From Chitinophaga sp. HK235 (GTDB lineage Bacteria; Bacteroidota; Bacteroidia; Chitinophagales; Chitinophagaceae), in contig NZ_CP073766.1 of NCBI RefSeq assembly GCF_018255755.1, forward strand, positions 1,302,001 through 1,366,000: a DNA stretch of 64,000 bases. The letters are read 5' to 3'. Below, piece by piece: positions 28,674-36,486 of this stretch (the first letter of the stretch is position 1; every line of letters starts with the position of its first letter). The position numbers were made by a program, and so were the translations under genes. A model generated the notes under the pieces. That model was given only the letters and a program-made list of their open reading frames with translations, was not told the DNA's origin and did no database searches.

Positions 28674-29591
28674 TTAAGCGGGGAAGAGAGTGTCAGCGGT
28701 GATATCTACTACCTGTCGTATCCAGCTGTAATCAGGCAGTGTCTTCAGTTTATGCAGCAAGGATGCCGGTATCCCGGCAGTACCGACCAAAGCTCCGGCC
28801 ACCTGCCCGGCGATAGATGCATTGGTATCTGTATCGCCACCGGCGTTAATGATTTCCATCAACATACCTTCCATACCAGTTTCCAGCACTCGCGAAGCTG
28901 CAAAAAGTGCCAGGGGAACAGAGTTTACCACATACCCGTTTGTACCAAGCCTGGCCACATCCGTGATGGTAATGCCGCTGCCCATTTCATTTATCTGTAT
29001 CAACCGGTCGCGCAGGTTGGTATCCGGCAATTGCGGAATCAGCAAGGTAAAGAGACTATGCTGTCCGTTCCAGTCTCCGCTCAATACAGCCCGGATAGCT
29101 AATACAACTGCCAAAGCGCCGGTATAAGCTTCATCATTACGATGCGTAATTCTACAAAGGTCTCTGACAATCTCCCTCGAACACAAAGGATGAAAAGCAT
29201 AGGGTGCTATCCTCATAGCAGCCCCATTACCTGCTGCATATTCTCCGGTTCGCCCCACCTGGCTCCAATGCCCACCCACGGCCAGTTCCTGTAAAGCTTT
29301 TAATGTACTGGCTCCTATTCCGGTCAGCCGGCGTTCCCTGAAGAACCTGAGCATACATGCCGCCAGCGCGTCAGCTGTTGGCACACCCGGTTGCTGCATC
29401 GCTTCACAGGAAGCCAGTGATAACTGCGTGTCATCCGTGATCGCCCACACTCTTTCAGGTTCCCTTGGCGCCGTCCAATAATAAGTAGTGGCAGATCGAG
29501 CCAATGGTTCATTTTCATAACTGCTCCCCCAGGCATCACCAATTGCACCTGCTAAAATACAGGCCTTAAACCTGTCTTTCTTCATTAACAT
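28674..29591 (-). CDS. ADP-ribosylglycohydrolase family protein (DraG-like)
   Basis: 305 residues, cytoplasmic. The Mg-binding motifs of the family are present: GAIGDAWGSS near the N-terminus, DDTQLS (D53, D54) and GDTDTNAS near residue 258. The fold removes ADP-ribose from proteins, nucleic acids or metabolites; the substrate cannot be told from the sequence. The start may be M1 (29591) or M3 (29585). It follows the DUF481 gene by 18 bases and is probably co-transcribed, though no functional link is apparent. Confidence 0.92.
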   Translation of the reverse strand: MLMKKDRFKACILAGAIGDAWGSSYENEPLARSATTYYWTAPREPERVWAITDDTQLSLASCEAMQQPGVPTADALAACMLRFFRERRLTGIGASTLKALQELAVGGHWSQVGRTGEYAAGNGAAMRIAPYAFHPLCSREIVRDLCRITHRNDEAYTGALAVVLAIRAVLSGDWNGQHSLFTLLIPQLPDTNLRDRLIQINEMGSGITITDVARLGTNGYVVNSVPLALFAASRVLETGMEGMLMEIINAGGDTDTNASIAGQVAGALVGTAGIPASLLHKLKTLPDYSWIRQVVDITADTLFPA

Positions 29592-29609
29592 TAAAACTAT
29601 TTTTTCCTG

Positions 29610-30341
29610 TTAAAAAAACTTCTCCAACGTCACGCCATAGTTCATCAACAGATTCTCGCGTTCGGTACGATTTAGTTTATTGTATGTCAACGATGCCGTT
29701 ACACTCAGCCAGCTGCGCAGCTTTACAGACATACTGTTGATACAGCGGATAATGTAGTCATCTCCATGTGTCAGCGATTGCTGGAAGTAATTGCCGCCTT
29801 CCAGCACAACGATATTTCTGATCGTCCACTTATACTGCAGGCGGAAGGAGTTTCTGACAGTGCTGTAAATATCCTGTATGGTATCATGCAGAAACAGGTT
29901 GCTGTTCTCAAACAATAATCCATCTGTTACATTGATAACGGCATTGGGTAAACGAACAAGATCATAGCCAATACCCAGGCCTCCCTGAAAACGGTTGTTA
30001 ATCTTGAGGGAATAACTTCTGTCATAGTTGGCCAGGCCCCAGTAGTAGATCTTTGCAGTATCTGTATACATATTAAAATCCACCGCCGCTGACACGTCGC
30101 TGTTAGTAAGGGATGCATTCTGTTTTCCATATACATAGCTGGCACCCGCATTCAGACTCACTTTTCTTTTGCTTACCTTAAAACCGAAGTTATTGTTAAG
30201 CAGATAGGAATTACCATCCTGGGTATGATTGATAGAACCTGTAGAGGCATATTTTATAAGATAGTGCGTAGAGTCACTGAACTGGGCAAAGGAACAAAGG
30301 CAATAAAGCATGGCAACCGTCAGGGTAACTATTCTCTTCAT
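29610..30341 (-). CDS. DUF481-like outer-membrane protein
   Basis: 243 residues from the ATG at 30341; a TTG two codons earlier is less likely. Signal peptide about 1-19 (ending SFAQ), then beta strands of a salt-stress-induced YdiY/DUF481-type barrel (FGFKVSKRKVSLNAGASYVYG, NRFQGGLGIGYDL, WLSVTASLTYNKLNR), ending in FF. The role of this family is poorly known. The gene starts an operon with the ADP-ribosylglycohydrolase. Confidence 0.75.
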   Translation of the reverse strand: MKRIVTLTVAMLYCLCSFAQFSDSTHYLIKYASTGSINHTQDGNSYLLNNNFGFKVSKRKVSLNAGASYVYGKQNASLTNSDVSAAVDFNMYTDTAKIYYWGLANYDRSYSLKINNRFQGGLGIGYDLVRLPNAVINVTDGLLFENSNLFLHDTIQDIYSTVRNSFRLQYKWTIRNIVVLEGGNYFQQSLTHGDDYIIRCINSMSVKLRSWLSVTASLTYNKLNRTERENLLMNYGVTLEKFF

Positions 30342-30418
30342 AATCAATCAATTTCTTAATATGTTATCGGTGGCAAGCCGCAACAATTAACGTGCCCGAA
30401 GTTATCCTGACAGTTCCT

Positions 30419-32644
30419 TTAAAACAATTCCGGCTTCAATGCTTCGGCCCATATCCGGTACCCCTTTTCTGTAGGGTGGCAGAAATCATAGGTGATTTCT
30501 TTCAGTAAAACGCCATCCGGTGTGAGGAGTTGCGCACCGATGTCTATCAGCCGTATATGCTCGCTGGCTGCGAAATCGGCCAGCAGCCGGTTCGTTTCAC
30601 TGATAACCCGTCTTCTGGGACTATCCGGCTGCTGTTCTCTTGGAAAAACAGCCATCAGTATAATCCTGGCCTGGGGCACTTTGGAACGTACCCGGCCACA
30701 GATGGCTTTAATGCCTTCCACTATTTCAGCCGGCGTGTTGGCGCGGGCGTTAGCCGTTTCGCTGGTATTATTGGTGCCTATTTCGATGACCACTGTGCGG
30801 GGATGCAAACCATCCAGCTCTCCATGGTCCAGGCGCCAGAGCACATTCTGTGTACGGTCCCAGCCAAAGCCCAGGTTCAGCACCCGGTGTGTACCAAAGA
30901 GACCGGCCCAGGCCTCCGCCCCATTGGCTTTAGCGAGCTGGCCAACAGCGTTTCTCAACAAAGGATAACCTCCCCAGAAATGAGTGATGGAATTACCCGT
31001 CATAACAATTTCCGGGTTGATAGAGTCTTTGATACTTAACACTTCCGCATGGCGCGCCCACCAATCGTAGTTATCCTTTTCCAGTCGGGACACTGGAATA
31101 ATGGCTGTATTGGCAGGTTTGGCAGTGTCTCTGCTCTTATCTCCCATCAGCTGCGACAGCAACGGCTCCATAGCCCGGGCCCATGCCATTGCACCTTCCG
31201 GGCTGGGATGCAGCCAGTCCGGCATCATATCCTGCCGGATGCTACCATCGAGGTTCATGAACACATGATTGACATCACAATAAAATACGTGTTTGTTATC
31301 CGCCAGCCTGGCCACTATATCGGATGCCCTGTTCAGGATCATGCGATGGGATGTAGGATTGGGCCCATCGTAACTACCTGGGAAACTGCGTAACAATAGA
31401 ATTTTGGTATCGGGCAGTTTCTCCAGCAGCAGTTGCACAATGGCGGCAATACCTCCTGCAAGCTGCCCGGCAGTATGTCGTGTAGGATAGTTTTTTTCGT
31501 CGATGTTGTTGGTTCCTATTTCCAAAGTCACCACTTTCGGTGATTGTCCTTTTAGTTCTCCATGTTCGAGATTCCAGAGGATGTTTTCCGTGCGGTAACC
31601 GCTAAAGCCCAGGTTGAGCGCATGACGGGGCGCATAAAACTGCTCCCATACCGGTTGATAGGCAGGCTTCTCGAAGTTGTTGGTGATAGAGTTGCCAATC
31701 ATGATAAGATCAAATTTCTGACTGGCCACCGTTGCCACCTTTTGTTCATGCCGGTCATGGCTATAACCTTCTGTCGCTATGGCCGCAGGATTGATGCTGG
31801 TATGGACAATGCTGTCTTTATTTTCCAGAAACGCCCGCAGCATGGAAGGCCATTGTGCAGCAGCACCGCGGAGCGGTGTTATCATTCCGAAGCCATGTCC
31901 TCCATCCGGCAGCACCTTAAAAGTACCGCAGCCGTCATATCCTTTCCATATCTTGCCATATTGCGTACAGCTGCTGACCAATTCAGGCTTGTCGTCTGCA
32001 GCGATCAGGGTAAAAAGCCGGGACCTTATTTCGGCCGGAGGTAACACTGACGGATATACGGAGCCGGGACGGGTTTCATTCAGAAAGGCGGGATAAATCA
32101 GCATCAGGTTGTCTGGCTGTGCAGCAGGTGCCAGCTCCTGCATCAGGCTGGCCGCCAGATGTCCGCCGGCAGAAAAGCCCATGATATTCCGCTCTTTCCC
32201 GCGCAATCCCAGCGTGGCAGCTTTTGCCTGCAACAGGTGCCACGCAGTCCTGGCATCCTCCAGCGCCAGCGCTCTGGTATTCGCACCTGCTGACACATGA
32301 TACTCCAGCAGGGCCACATCATATCCTAACTTGTTCAGGAAAGCAGCTATCAGGCTGCCTTCTGTTGTTACCTCCACTACCTTGTAACCGCCACCAGGAA
32401 ATATCAGCACCGTTCCCTTCACCTCTTTGTTATCAGTCCGAAACAACTGTAAAACCGGAGACTGGATAAGATAAACTTCCCCATCTTTTGTGGGGTTACC
32501 CTTGGGCCGTAAATTCCCTTCCAGTGATACCCATGTAGTGCGGGCCTTCCGTGGCGACTGCGCCATTGACATAACAGGAATACAAAACAATAAGCAATAA
32601 AGCCACCACTGTTTCCGTTTCAGGATGATCAGATGAATATTCAT
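30419..32644 (-). CDS. Secreted triple hydrolase: alpha/beta esterase plus two SGNH esterase domains
   Basis: 741 residues. An N-terminal signal or anchor (about 10-28) is followed by an alpha/beta hydrolase of the acetyl-xylan-esterase-like type (about 30-285), with oxyanion HGGG-like FPGGGYK and nucleophile GFSAGG. Two SGNH/GDSL domains follow (about 310-500 and 535-741). Each has the block I serine motif GNSIT, a GTNN block III and a terminal His block (DWLHPSPEG; DFCHPTEKG). Both SGNH domains share LNLGF and LEHGEL/LDHGEL segments, so the second looks like an internal duplication. It probably deacetylates plant polysaccharides in the periplasm. It stands alone. Confidence 0.88.
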   Translation of the reverse strand: MNIHLIILKRKQWWLYCLLFCIPVMSMAQSPRKARTTWVSLEGNLRPKGNPTKDGEVYLIQSPVLQLFRTDNKEVKGTVLIFPGGGYKVVEVTTEGSLIAAFLNKLGYDVALLEYHVSAGANTRALALEDARTAWHLLQAKAATLGLRGKERNIMGFSAGGHLAASLMQELAPAAQPDNLMLIYPAFLNETRPGSVYPSVLPPAEIRSRLFTLIAADDKPELVSSCTQYGKIWKGYDGCGTFKVLPDGGHGFGMITPLRGAAAQWPSMLRAFLENKDSIVHTSINPAAIATEGYSHDRHEQKVATVASQKFDLIMIGNSITNNFEKPAYQPVWEQFYAPRHALNLGFSGYRTENILWNLEHGELKGQSPKVVTLEIGTNNIDEKNYPTRHTAGQLAGGIAAIVQLLLEKLPDTKILLLRSFPGSYDGPNPTSHRMILNRASDIVARLADNKHVFYCDVNHVFMNLDGSIRQDMMPDWLHPSPEGAMAWARAMEPLLSQLMGDKSRDTAKPANTAIIPVSRLEKDNYDWWARHAEVLSIKDSINPEIVMTGNSITHFWGGYPLLRNAVGQLAKANGAEAWAGLFGTHRVLNLGFGWDRTQNVLWRLDHGELDGLHPRTVVIEIGTNNTSETANARANTPAEIVEGIKAICGRVRSKVPQARIILMAVFPREQQPDSPRRRVISETNRLLADFAASEHIRLIDIGAQLLTPDGVLLKEITYDFCHPTEKGYRIWAEALKPELF

Positions 32645-32703
32645 ATCTTTCAGACGGACGGGGAATTTTCCGGCCGATACAAAGTAGAAAAAAAAATTCA
32701 GTT

Positions 32704-33123
32704 ATGTATAGCTCAGATGCTGTAGAAACGTTGATTCCTCACAGAGCACCTTTTTTATTTGCTGACAGGGTGACTGCTGTTTCCAACGAAGAAATTATCG
32801 GTTACAAAACTTTCAGTGAAGACAATGAATTACTCAAAGGCAGTTTCCCTGCCCACGGGTTTGTTCCGGGAGTTATTCTGATAGAATCAATGGCCCAGTG
32901 CGGCGGTGCGGGCATTAAGTTGCTGGGCCTGGCCGACGGCCTTTTCGGGCTCGCAGGTATAGAAACAGCCCGGTTTATGAAAGGTGCGCGGTATGGGGTG
33001 CCTATCCGTTATGTTATTAAAAACATCCGCGTAAGCGAAAAAATTATCAAGCAGTCCGGTATTGCCTATATGGATGAAGAGCCGGTTATGGAGGCCACCT
33101 GGACCTGTGTAAAAATCGGATGA
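32704..33123 (+). CDS. FabZ-like hotdog protein lacking the catalytic histidine
   Basis: 139 residues aligning with beta-hydroxyacyl-ACP dehydratases over the full length (PHRAPFLFADRV; VPGVILIESMAQCGG; IRVSEKIIKQSG). The family's catalytic pair is a His in G-H-F-P and a Glu in IEAMAQ. Here the Glu is E61, but the His position is Ser (GSFPAHG, S47); the nearby H51 occupies another position. It may bind acyl-ACP without dehydrating it, or use H51. It is divergent from the hydrolase fusion gene, with 59 bases between starts, and ends in a bidirectional terminator. Confidence 0.82.
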   Translation: MYSSDAVETLIPHRAPFLFADRVTAVSNEEIIGYKTFSEDNELLKGSFPAHGFVPGVILIESMAQCGGAGIKLLGLADGLFGLAGIETARFMKGARYGVPIRYVIKNIRVSEKIIKQSGIAYMDEEPVMEATWTCVKIG

Positions 33124-33150
33124 TCCTGACTTCACTGCTGTTAAAATAAA

Positions 33151-33178
33151 CAGGCCCGTAGTCATCGCTACGGGCCTG
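33151..33178. terminator. Bidirectional terminator
   Basis: Perfect 11-bp stem (CAGGCCCGTAG, 33151-33161, with 33168-33178) and a 6-base loop, followed by CTTATTTTC. It lies between the convergent FabZ-like and methyltransferase genes. Confidence 0.85.
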
Positions 33179-33212
33179 CTTATTTTCATACAAATAATGA
33201 TCGTAATAATGT

Positions 33213-34022
33213 TCAGGATGAAAGCACAGCCTGGATATCCTTCAGTTTCATGGTCATGGACAAAGCACCTTCCTTCAACCAGGCATCATAATCATCGATA
33301 GCCTGTAATCGTTCTGTTTCAGTAATGAAGCCGCTTTGTACCATCTGCGGGCCTCTCAACCGAGCTACTGCAGACCAGATGGCAGCCTTATCGGCAAAAC
33401 CGGCCTCTCCTCTCCCGCAGGATTCATTGGCTTCCTGCACCTGTATCTGAGAAAAACCAGCCTGTTGGAATAACAGCGGCAGATGATCTGCCATTTGATT
33501 GTCCATACCTGCATCTGCACGCCAGTCGAGAAAGGCGCTGTAAAAACGCTGCATAGCGGGCGGTGGAGCAGGTACCCATTCCAGTCCGGCATGGTTGTAA
33601 TCCAGTACAGACAATTTACCTCCCGGCACCAGCATTGCCGCACATTTCTTCAATGCGTCTGCGGGGTTGCTGAGCCATTGAAAAACACGGGCAGATACGA
33701 CCAGGTCAAATTTTCGTATAGGCTGCCACGTGAAGATATCGGCGGTTAGTAGTGCCAGATTGGAAACACCCTGATAATCTAATTGGCCCTTGTCTATCAG
33801 ATGTCCGCTGTTATCGATACCGGTAACAGTGCCTGAAAGGCCCACAGCAGCCGCAATACCAGCGGAAATAGCACCCGTACCGCAACCCAGGTCCAGCACA
33901 TGCATCCCTTCTTTCAGCAATGGTATCAGGGTAGCATAACTGTTTTGCAATGTTCTGCTGTCGAGTACAACCGAAGTTCCCTTCGGCATGGCAGCTCTTT
34001 GAGTGGCTTTATCCCTGTTCAT
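33213..34022 (-). CDS. Class I SAM-dependent methyltransferase
   Basis: 269 residues from the ATG at 34022 (a TTG two codons earlier is unlikely). The SAM motif VLDLGCGTGAISAGI (about residues 43-57) and the following acidic IDNSG are classic. A methyltransferase_11/25 fold then runs to about residue 190 (DLVVSARVFQWL; GGKLSVLDYNH). The substrate is unknown. It begins nine bases after the DUF4920 gene and is probably in one transcript with it. Confidence 0.88.
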   Translation of the reverse strand: MNRDKATQRAAMPKGTSVVLDSRTLQNSYATLIPLLKEGMHVLDLGCGTGAISAGIAAAVGLSGTVTGIDNSGHLIDKGQLDYQGVSNLALLTADIFTWQPIRKFDLVVSARVFQWLSNPADALKKCAAMLVPGGKLSVLDYNHAGLEWVPAPPPAMQRFYSAFLDWRADAGMDNQMADHLPLLFQQAGFSQIQVQEANESCGRGEAGFADKAAIWSAVARLRGPQMVQSGFITETERLQAIDDYDAWLKEGALSMTMKLKDIQAVLSS

Positions 34023-34031
34023 AAACAATCA

Positions 34032-34511
34032 TTATTCTACTACCAGTATACCATTGGCAGTATACCTGATTTCTTTTTTCGGATGTTGGATGGCATCAAT
34101 TTCTGCCTGTGGCTTGTGGGCATCTTCGGCATAGTGTTTTAACTCCGCCACAGAAGTCTCGTGCAGATAGGCAATACCATCCAGTACAACAGTTTTACCT
34201 TTAATGTCGAGGGGAACAAAGAAAGCATAGTCCTTCATTTTTACAAAGGCCGTAGTGCTGTCATTGATCTGCAATTTCATCCAGCAACCTTTTTTGGGAC
34301 AAACATCCAACACTTTTGCTTTGATCTTGATAGACAGTTTACCACTGTCATTCTGAAGCATCCTGGGAAGTTTCAGGGCATCCATGGCTCCTGACGCCGT
34401 AGTGGCGGCACCGTAAACAGTGTTGGGTTTAGCCTGACCTTTAGGCGGTTGGGCAGCAACAGTCAGAGACACAGCCAGCAGTACAGCTGATAGTAACGCT
34501 TTGTACATCAT
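34032..34511 (-). CDS. DUF4920 family exported protein
   Basis: 159 residues: signal peptide (about 1-20, ending VAAQ), then the DUF4920 beta-sandwich with the typical KVLDVCPKKGCWMKL motif (two Cys separated by five residues). The C-terminal EEIRYTANGILVVE-like end (here KKEIRYTANGILVVE) is standard for the family. The conserved Cys pair suggests metal binding or redox sensing in the periplasm, but no function is established. Confidence 0.88.
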   Translation of the reverse strand: MMYKALLSAVLLAVSLTVAAQPPKGQAKPNTVYGAATTASGAMDALKLPRMLQNDSGKLSIKIKAKVLDVCPKKGCWMKLQINDSTTAFVKMKDYAFFVPLDIKGKTVVLDGIAYLHETSVAELKHYAEDAHKPQAEIDAIQHPKKEIRYTANGILVVE

Positions 34512-34630
34512 GGTTTAGATAGGTTTTATGCTAAGTTAAGGAACCATTTACTATAATTAACATATCTTACCAAAACGTTAAAACTACCGCTGCAGTTTAT
34601 TTGCAGCACATACCCCTACCACTTAAGTTG

Positions 34631-34638
34631 TATATTTG
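34631..34638 (+). promoter_or_regulatory. Candidate -7 box for the SDR gene
   Basis: TATATTTG is an exact TAnnTTTG match, 99 bases before the SDR start. A TTTG at 34600-34603 is 27 bases upstream, which is longer than the usual spacing, so only the -7 element is claimed. Confidence 0.35.
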
Positions 34639-34737
34639 CCGTATTGAAAAAATCTCCCTGACCTGTTTACCTTCTGCCTACCACTGCCACTGTTACCGTT
34701 CTTTGTTTTGATTAAATGACTTCTAAAATATACTATT

Positions 34738-35496
34738 ATGAACAGACTGGAGAACAAGGTAGCGCTTATCACGGGCGGCGCAGGAAGCATCGGACAAACC
34801 ACCGCAAAGTTATTTATTGATGAAGGCGCCAAAGTAGTACTGATTGACCTCAACGAAGACGCTTTGAAGAAAGCGACAGCTGAGCTGGGCAACCATGCCG
34901 CTTATGTGGCAGCAGACGTTACGTCAGCCAAAGATGTAGAACGTTATGCGCAGGAGGCCGTAAAAAAATTCGGAAAGATTGATATCTTCTTTAACAATGC
35001 CGGTATCGAAGGCGTAGTGAAGCCCATCACAGAATTCCCGGAAGATGTATTTGATAAAGTAATGGCTGTTAACGTAAAAGGTGTTTTTCTGGGTTGTAAA
35101 TATATACTGCCGCAGATGAATGATGGTGGCAGCATGATCATTACCTCTTCTGTAGCGGGTTTGGGGGCTTCTCCTAACTTTGTGGCCTATACGACCAGTA
35201 AACATGCTACCCTCGGCATCATGAAAACAGCAGCCCTGGAAGCTGCACCGAGAAAGATACGGGTCAATACCATACATCCGTCACCGGTAGACAACCGGAT
35301 GATGCGTTCTATCGAAGAAGGTTATGAACCGGGGAAAGCGGCAGAGATGCAGAAAATATTTGCAGCAGGTATTCCGCTGGGAAGATATGCTGCACCGCTG
35401 GAAGTCGCCAAACTGGTGCTTTTCCTCGGATCAGATGACAGTCAGTTTATCACCGGCGCACAATATGTGATCGACGGCGGCTCCAATGCTAAATAA
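34738..35496 (+). CDS. SDR family oxidoreductase
   Basis: 252 residues of a classical short-chain dehydrogenase: cofactor motif TGGAGSIG (residues 12-19), D-rich adenine-binding DLNED at about 38-43, NNAG, and the catalytic Tyr-Lys (Y151, K155 in YTTSK). An acidic residue after the second strand favours NAD(H). The C-terminal GAQYVIDGG is typical. The substrate cannot be told. It is monocistronic, ending in a strong terminator. Confidence 0.93.
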   Translation: MNRLENKVALITGGAGSIGQTTAKLFIDEGAKVVLIDLNEDALKKATAELGNHAAYVAADVTSAKDVERYAQEAVKKFGKIDIFFNNAGIEGVVKPITEFPEDVFDKVMAVNVKGVFLGCKYILPQMNDGGSMIITSSVAGLGASPNFVAYTTSKHATLGIMKTAALEAAPRKIRVNTIHPSPVDNRMMRSIEEGYEPGKAAEMQKIFAAGIPLGRYAAPLEVAKLVLFLGSDDSQFITGAQYVIDGGSNAK

Positions 35497-35522
35497 TTAT
35501 ACTAACCTGTTAAAGTAAAGTA

Positions 35523-35548
35523 AGGCTTCCTGCAAAAGCAGGAAGCCT
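35523..35548. terminator. Bidirectional terminator
   Basis: Perfect 11-bp stem (AGGCTTCCTGC, 35523-35533, with 35538-35548) and AAAA loop, followed by ATTTATTATT. It separates the convergent SDR and GNAT genes. Confidence 0.9.
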
Positions 35549-35561
35549 ATTTATTATTGGA

Positions 35562-36323
35562 TTACAGAGAGAGTGCATAAGTGATCACTTCCTTTACCGG
35601 TTCAAAACCCAACCGGCTATATATCGGCAAGCCCGCTTTGGAGGCATGCAATACACAATAACGTTTACCATCCGCTACACATTCCCGGAGCAAACGGGTA
35701 GTCATGGCTGCCGCCAGGCCCTTACCCCTGAAATCCGGTAATGTGCCGATAAAATGCAGACCGGCATTACCATTGTTGTCATAATAAATCACCCCGCAAC
35801 AGGCAGCTGCTCCTTTATAGGTTCCGGTGAACACCTTTATCTTATCTTCCTGATGCAGCAAACGGGCCACTATGGCACCATCTACCCGGTAGTTAAACGA
35901 TTGCGCCGCAATATCAGCAAATACAGCAGCTTCGGTAGCAGCTGTTACCAGACTGAATTGCACATCGCCGGACTCTTCAGCGGGCGGGTTTTCTCTCAGG
36001 TAGATAATCATGCCCTGCAGACGCATCTTTACCTCGAAACCGGCTGATGATAATGTATGTTCATATTCCATCGCCTGTGATTCCGTAAACGTTACTGCGT
36101 CCGGTAATGCTCCTGCTTTTATCTGTGCAGCGATGAGTGCCAGCTCTTCCGGACCCGCCACCTCAAATACTCTTTTAGGCCAGTCTGACCCATCCGGTAT
36201 TACCGCTTTATAACGGGGAGCTGTCGTGATCAGTCCTGCTTTTTCTCCTACATAGGTCCAGTGCTCAAACAAATTTTCAATGATATGTCTTTCCTCTTGT
36301 GTCATACTATTCTTAAATTTCAT
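35562..36323 (-). CDS. GNAT family N-acetyltransferase
   Basis: 253 residues. The C-terminal half is a GNAT domain with the acetyl-CoA motif LPDFRGKGLAAAM (about residues 198-210) and the terminal YSRLGFEPV. The N-terminal half (about 1-130) is a divergent FR47-like or duplicated acetyltransferase fold. Substrate unknown. Either M1 or M7 (MTQEE) could start translation. Confidence 0.88.
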   Translation of the reverse strand: MKFKNSMTQEERHIIENLFEHWTYVGEKAGLITTAPRYKAVIPDGSDWPKRVFEVAGPEELALIAAQIKAGALPDAVTFTESQAMEYEHTLSSAGFEVKMRLQGMIIYLRENPPAEESGDVQFSLVTAATEAAVFADIAAQSFNYRVDGAIVARLLHQEDKIKVFTGTYKGAAACCGVIYYDNNGNAGLHFIGTLPDFRGKGLAAAMTTRLLRECVADGKRYCVLHASKAGLPIYSRLGFEPVKEVITYALSL

Positions 36324-36394
36324 CTGATCACAAAAGTAATAGTCTCCTGGAGCAGTAAAGTAGTCCAGTGTGGAAGGACGAGGTAGTCCAGTTA

Positions 36395-36474
36395 CTGATT
36401 TTCGGATTTCTTGATTTTGGGATTTTTGGATTTACATATCAGCAAATCCCAAAATCAAGAAATCCGAAAATCAG
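36395..36474. repeat. 31-bp perfect inverted repeat of GATTT words
   Basis: Arms 36395-36425 and 36444-36474 are perfectly complementary, with an 18-base loop. The arms are reiterations of GATTTNNG words, similar in style to the element at 6879-6965. It lies between the GNAT promoter region and the GT-C gene's stop, and could end the latter transcript. Confidence 0.85.
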
Positions 36475-36486
36475 AAAATCATTGTG

